A stretch of 64,000 nt of DNA, taken from Erwinia persicina (GTDB taxonomy: Bacteria; Pseudomonadota; Gammaproteobacteria; Enterobacterales; Enterobacteriaceae). Where the stretch lies: the NCBI RefSeq assembly GCF_014838825.1, contig NZ_JACYMO010000013.1, positions 1-64,000 on the forward strand, in the 5' to 3' direction. The position numbers and the translations under genes are program-made. The number at the start of each line of letters is the position of its first letter. Position 1 is the first letter of the stretch. Below, piece by piece: positions 61,691-64,000 of the stretch. The notes beneath the pieces are model-generated. The model worked only from the letters and a program-made list of their open reading frames with translations. It did no database searches and was not told the origin of the DNA.

Positions 61691-62599
61691 TCATCCAATC
61701 CTCAACGTCTCCAGCGCACTCAACAGCGCATCGACCTTCGGCGTGAGCTGCTTTCTGCGCGGCCAGACCACGTACAGCGGCAGGCCCGGCACCGTCAGTT
61801 CCGGCAGGAAGGGCACCAGTTCACCGCGTGTCAGCTGTTCTTCCATCAGCCATGTCGCCATCTGTGCCACACCCAGCCCGGCCATGACTGCGGAGCGCTG
61901 CGCTTCGCCATCCCCCAGCGCCATCCGGTGCGGTACGGTACGCGTGGTGATGCGGCCATCCGGCGAGGTGACATGCCACGGGCTGGTGCTGCCGTCGATG
62001 CGGTCATAAACAATCGCCCGGTGCTGTTCCAGCGCCGCTAACGACTGCGGGATGCCGTGCTGTGTCAGGTAGTCAGGTGAGGCGCAGAAGATCAGCTGTT
62101 CGCAGCCGAGATAGCGCACCGCCAGAGAAGGGGGATAGCTGCCTGGCCCACCGATGCGCACCGCAACGTCGATGCCCTCTTCAAACAGATCGACAAAGCG
62201 GTCCGAGAACGACAGGTTAAGCTGCATATCCGGGTGCTGCCGGCAGAACTGATTGAGCAGCGGCATCACATGCAGGCGACCAAAGGTATGGGGGACGGCC
62301 ACGCGCAGGCGGCCGACCGGAATGGTGCGCTGGGCCGCCAGCACCGATTCCGCTTCGCTCAGCTCCCCCAGCACGCGGGTGCAGGTGTCGTAATAGGCCT
62401 GCCCGGCATCGGTCAGTGCCAGACTGCGGGTGGTGCGCTCAAACAGCCGTGATCCGAGGCGTGCTTCCAGTCGCGCCATGCTTTTACTCACGGCAGAGCT
62501 GGTCAGATGCAGCCGTTCGGCGGCGGCGGTAAAGCTGCCGCTCTCCACTGTAGCGACAAAGGCAGTGATCCCTTTCAGACGATCTTCAGAGACGGCCAT
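61691..62599 (-). CDS. LysR-family regulator
   Basis: 302 residues, with AGGAGG five bases before the ATG. Winged helix LKGITAFVATVESGSFTAAAERLHLTSSAVSKSMARLEARLGSRLFERTTRSL and a periplasmic-binding-like effector domain as in the large YafC/DmlR group. Divergent from the PRISE-type reductase gene across 96 bases, so probably its regulator. A palindrome GAATTTAATTC in the gap fits a binding site. Confidence 0.88.
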   Translation of the reverse strand: MAVSEDRLKGITAFVATVESGSFTAAAERLHLTSSAVSKSMARLEARLGSRLFERTTRSLALTDAGQAYYDTCTRVLGELSEAESVLAAQRTIPVGRLRVAVPHTFGRLHVMPLLNQFCRQHPDMQLNLSFSDRFVDLFEEGIDVAVRIGGPGSYPPSLAVRYLGCEQLIFCASPDYLTQHGIPQSLAALEQHRAIVYDRIDGSTSPWHVTSPDGRITTRTVPHRMALGDGEAQRSAVMAGLGVAQMATWLMEEQLTRGELVPFLPELTVPGLPLYVVWPRRKQLTPKVDALLSALETLRIG

Positions 62600-62644
62600 T
62601 CATTCCTCCTGTTCATTAATACTGTGAATTTATACCTGAGATGG

Positions 62645-62655
62645 GAATTTAATTC
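62645..62655. promoter_or_regulatory. palindrome between LysR and reductase genes
   Basis: GAATTTAATTC is a perfect 11-bp palindrome about 40 bases before the reductase ATG, where a LysR-type site is expected. Confidence 0.4.
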
Positions 62656-62695
62656 TCTATTAAGCTGAAGGAATTCACTGAACAGGAGAGAAATT

Positions 62696-63760
62696 ATGCA
62701 GCAACGAGCTTTGATTGTGGGCGTCAGCGGCGTCACCGGAAGTGCCCTGGCCGAACGCCTGCTGGCAGAAGGCTGGCAGGTTAATGGCCTGTCACGCGGA
62801 CGTACCCCGGTGATCGGCGGAGTGACATCGCTGACTGCCGACCTGACCGATGCGGAATCTGTACAGGCCGCCCTGAAGGATGTGGTGGTGGATAAGGTGT
62901 TCTTCAGCGCCTGGGCTCGCCAGGAAAACGAAAAAGAGAACATCCGCGTCAACGGAGCGATGGTGCGTAACGTACTGGACGCGCTGGGAGACTCGCTGAA
63001 AGGGGGCCACGTGGCGCTGATCACCGGCCTGAAGCACTACCTTGGCCCGTTTGACGCCTACGGCAAGGGCGCGGTGCCGGTCACGCCGTTTCGCGAAGAG
63101 CAGGGCCGCCAGCCAGTAGAGAATTTCTACTATGCCCAGGAAGACGAAGTGTTTGCCGCCGCAAAAAAATATGGCTGTACCTGGAGCGTGCATCGCCCGC
63201 ATACGGTGATTGGCTTCGCCGTCGGTAACGCGATGAACATGGGGCAGACGCTGGCGGTGTACGCCACGCTGTGCAAACAGACCGGGCAGCCGTTTGTCTT
63301 CCCGGGATCCAAAGCACAGTGGGAAGGGGTGACCGACATGACCGACGCCCGCCTGCTGGCCGACCAGCTGCTCTGGGCCGCCACCACGCCTTCTGCGCAA
63401 AACCAGGATTACAACGTGGTCAACGGTGACGTGTTCCGCTGGCAGTGGATGTGGGGCGAAATTGCCGCGTACTTCGGCATTGAAGCGGCCCCTTTCGCCG
63501 GCGAGCAGCCGCTGGAAGGGCGGATGAACGATGCCGCGCAGCAGTGGCAGAAGATTGCCAGTGAAGCCGGCCTCAAAGAGCCGGATGTCAGCAAGCTGGC
63601 GTCATGGTGGCACACCGATGCTGACCTCGGTCGTCCGATGGAAGTGTTTACCGACGTCAGTAAAAGCCGGAAAGCCGGATTTACGGGCTATCAGCCGACG
63701 CGTGAGGCCTTTTTTGAGCTGTTTGACCGCTTAAAAGCAGCACAGTTAATCCCGCGCTGA
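62696..63760 (+). CDS. PRISE-type short-chain reductase (progesterone 5-beta-reductase-like)
   Basis: 354 residues. NADP-binding ALIVGVSGVTGSALAERLLAEGWQVNGLSRG, VFFSAWARQENEKENIRVNGAMVRNVLDAL, ALITGLKHYLGPFDAYG, and ENFYYAQEDEVFAAAKKYGCTWSVHRPHTVIGFAVGNAMNMGQTLAVYA match PRISE proteins, atypical reductases with the active-site Lys in TGxKHY and Tyr in FYYxQED. They reduce activated C=C bonds such as enones. In bacteria the natural substrate is unknown. Confidence 0.88.
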   Translation: MQQRALIVGVSGVTGSALAERLLAEGWQVNGLSRGRTPVIGGVTSLTADLTDAESVQAALKDVVVDKVFFSAWARQENEKENIRVNGAMVRNVLDALGDSLKGGHVALITGLKHYLGPFDAYGKGAVPVTPFREEQGRQPVENFYYAQEDEVFAAAKKYGCTWSVHRPHTVIGFAVGNAMNMGQTLAVYATLCKQTGQPFVFPGSKAQWEGVTDMTDARLLADQLLWAATTPSAQNQDYNVVNGDVFRWQWMWGEIAAYFGIEAAPFAGEQPLEGRMNDAAQQWQKIASEAGLKEPDVSKLASWWHTDADLGRPMEVFTDVSKSRKAGFTGYQPTREAFFELFDRLKAAQLIPR

Positions 63761-63767
63761 CCGGCAA

Positions 63768-63793
63768 CGGTTGTTTCCTGTGGGAAACAATCG
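63768..63793. promoter_or_regulatory. inverted repeat after the reductase gene
   Basis: TTGTTTCC-TGTG-GGAAACAA, extended by two more pairs, 8 bases after the stop. No T run, so it may be a terminator hairpin or an operator of the next gene. Confidence 0.4.
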
Positions 63794-63900
63794 TGGCTTT
63801 ATAGTGTTTATTGTTGCGCTAAAAACTGGCTGTGGCAGGATGGTTTCAACGGGTGATGACCCACTTTACTTTGAACCGAATCCGAACGAAAGGTGCTGCT

Positions 63901-64000
63901 ATGAACGATAAAGTTGTTAACTGGAATGGTGGCTTACAGCCAGAAGCCGTGAAGATCCTGTCTGCGGAAGGCGGCATGATCGTCTGCCCGACCAAAGTGG
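63901..64000 (+). CDS. 5' end of a possible Sua5/YrdC-like gene (cut by window)
   Basis: Thirty-three codons are visible from the ATG. ILSAEGGMIVCPTKVG resembles the opening of Sua5/YrdC/YciO domains, where a Gly-Gly-x-Ile...Pro-Thr motif starts the nucleotide-binding cleft. Upstream is the reductase gene on the same strand, 140 bases away. Too short for a firm call; the stop lies beyond the window. Confidence 0.4.
   Translation, partial: MNDKVVNWNGGLQPEAVKILSAEGGMIVCPTKV

Overview
The window reads as chromosome of a member of the Enterobacterales, most likely Erwiniaceae (Erwinia/Pantoea-like). The proteins are close to Escherichia coli homologues, and the block yjcB - soxS/soxR - ghxP - yjcE - actP/yjcH/acs - gltP follows the E. 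coli 92-minute order. A three-subunit periplasmic gluconate dehydrogenase and a CDI locus are also typical of that family. Taxonomy is inferred from gene content only; no rRNA or tRNA gene was seen.

Layout. 1-2.8 kb: 3' end of a contact-dependent inhibition (CDI) locus, with the C-terminus of CdiA (VENN motif, colicin D-like nuclease tail), its likely immunity gene, an orphan toxin/immunity module (Ntox17-like with an Imm31-like partner), and two related antisense gene remnants. 2.8-13.9 kb: small lipoprotein, YegS-type lipid kinase, gdhA, CycA-like permease, dld, a DUF3828-like protein, a VirK/YbjX protein, gstA, and an AraC regulator with a DMT exporter. 13.9-17.9 kb: accessory, AT-richer stretch with a 34-nt perfect hairpin, an IS3 remnant and a flippase/ATP-grasp polysaccharide pair. 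17.9-34.3 kb: E. coli-like core block, interrupted by a DgcN-like cyclase, a LysR-cidA-cidB holin/antiholin cluster and a YfaZ-type porin-like protein. 34.5-44.8 kb: aer (with a sigma-28 promoter), AraC regulator, a type-2 leuA with a strong hairpin in its leader, one-piece dihydroxyacetone kinase, sbmA, and a PAS-GGDEF-EAL protein. 45-49 kb: gluconate 2-dehydrogenase operon behind a GntR-type operator. 49-61.6 kb: a complete L-ascorbate/2,3-diketo-L-gulonate catabolic cluster (yiaK, yiaL, MFS, lyxK, yiaQ, yiaR, yiaS) with an added ABC importer and SMP-30 lactonase, divergent from the IclR regulator yiaJ/plaR. 61.7-64 kb: LysR regulator divergent from a PRISE-type short-chain reductase, and the first codons of a possible Sua5/YrdC-like gene cut by the window edge.

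How the genes work together. In the ascorbate cluster YiaK makes 3-keto-L-gulonate, LyxK phosphorylates it, YiaQ decarboxylates it to L-xylulose-5-P, and YiaR plus YiaS deliver D-xylulose-5-P. A 29-bp operator shared by the two leftward promoters, and a related 15-bp site before yiaJ, tie the parts into one regulon. ActP/YjcH/Acs form the acetate scavenging unit. Soluble SoxR and SoxS are the redox switch, with the full SoxR box between them. Several intergenic gaps carry one family of GC-rich hairpins with T-rich loops at gene ends.

Most novel-looking items: the CDI toxin tail and its orphan module, the antisense remnant pair, the ascorbate cluster with ABC importer and shared operator, the leader hairpin of the second-type leuA, the cysteine-bearing SoxS tail, and the dispersed hairpin family.
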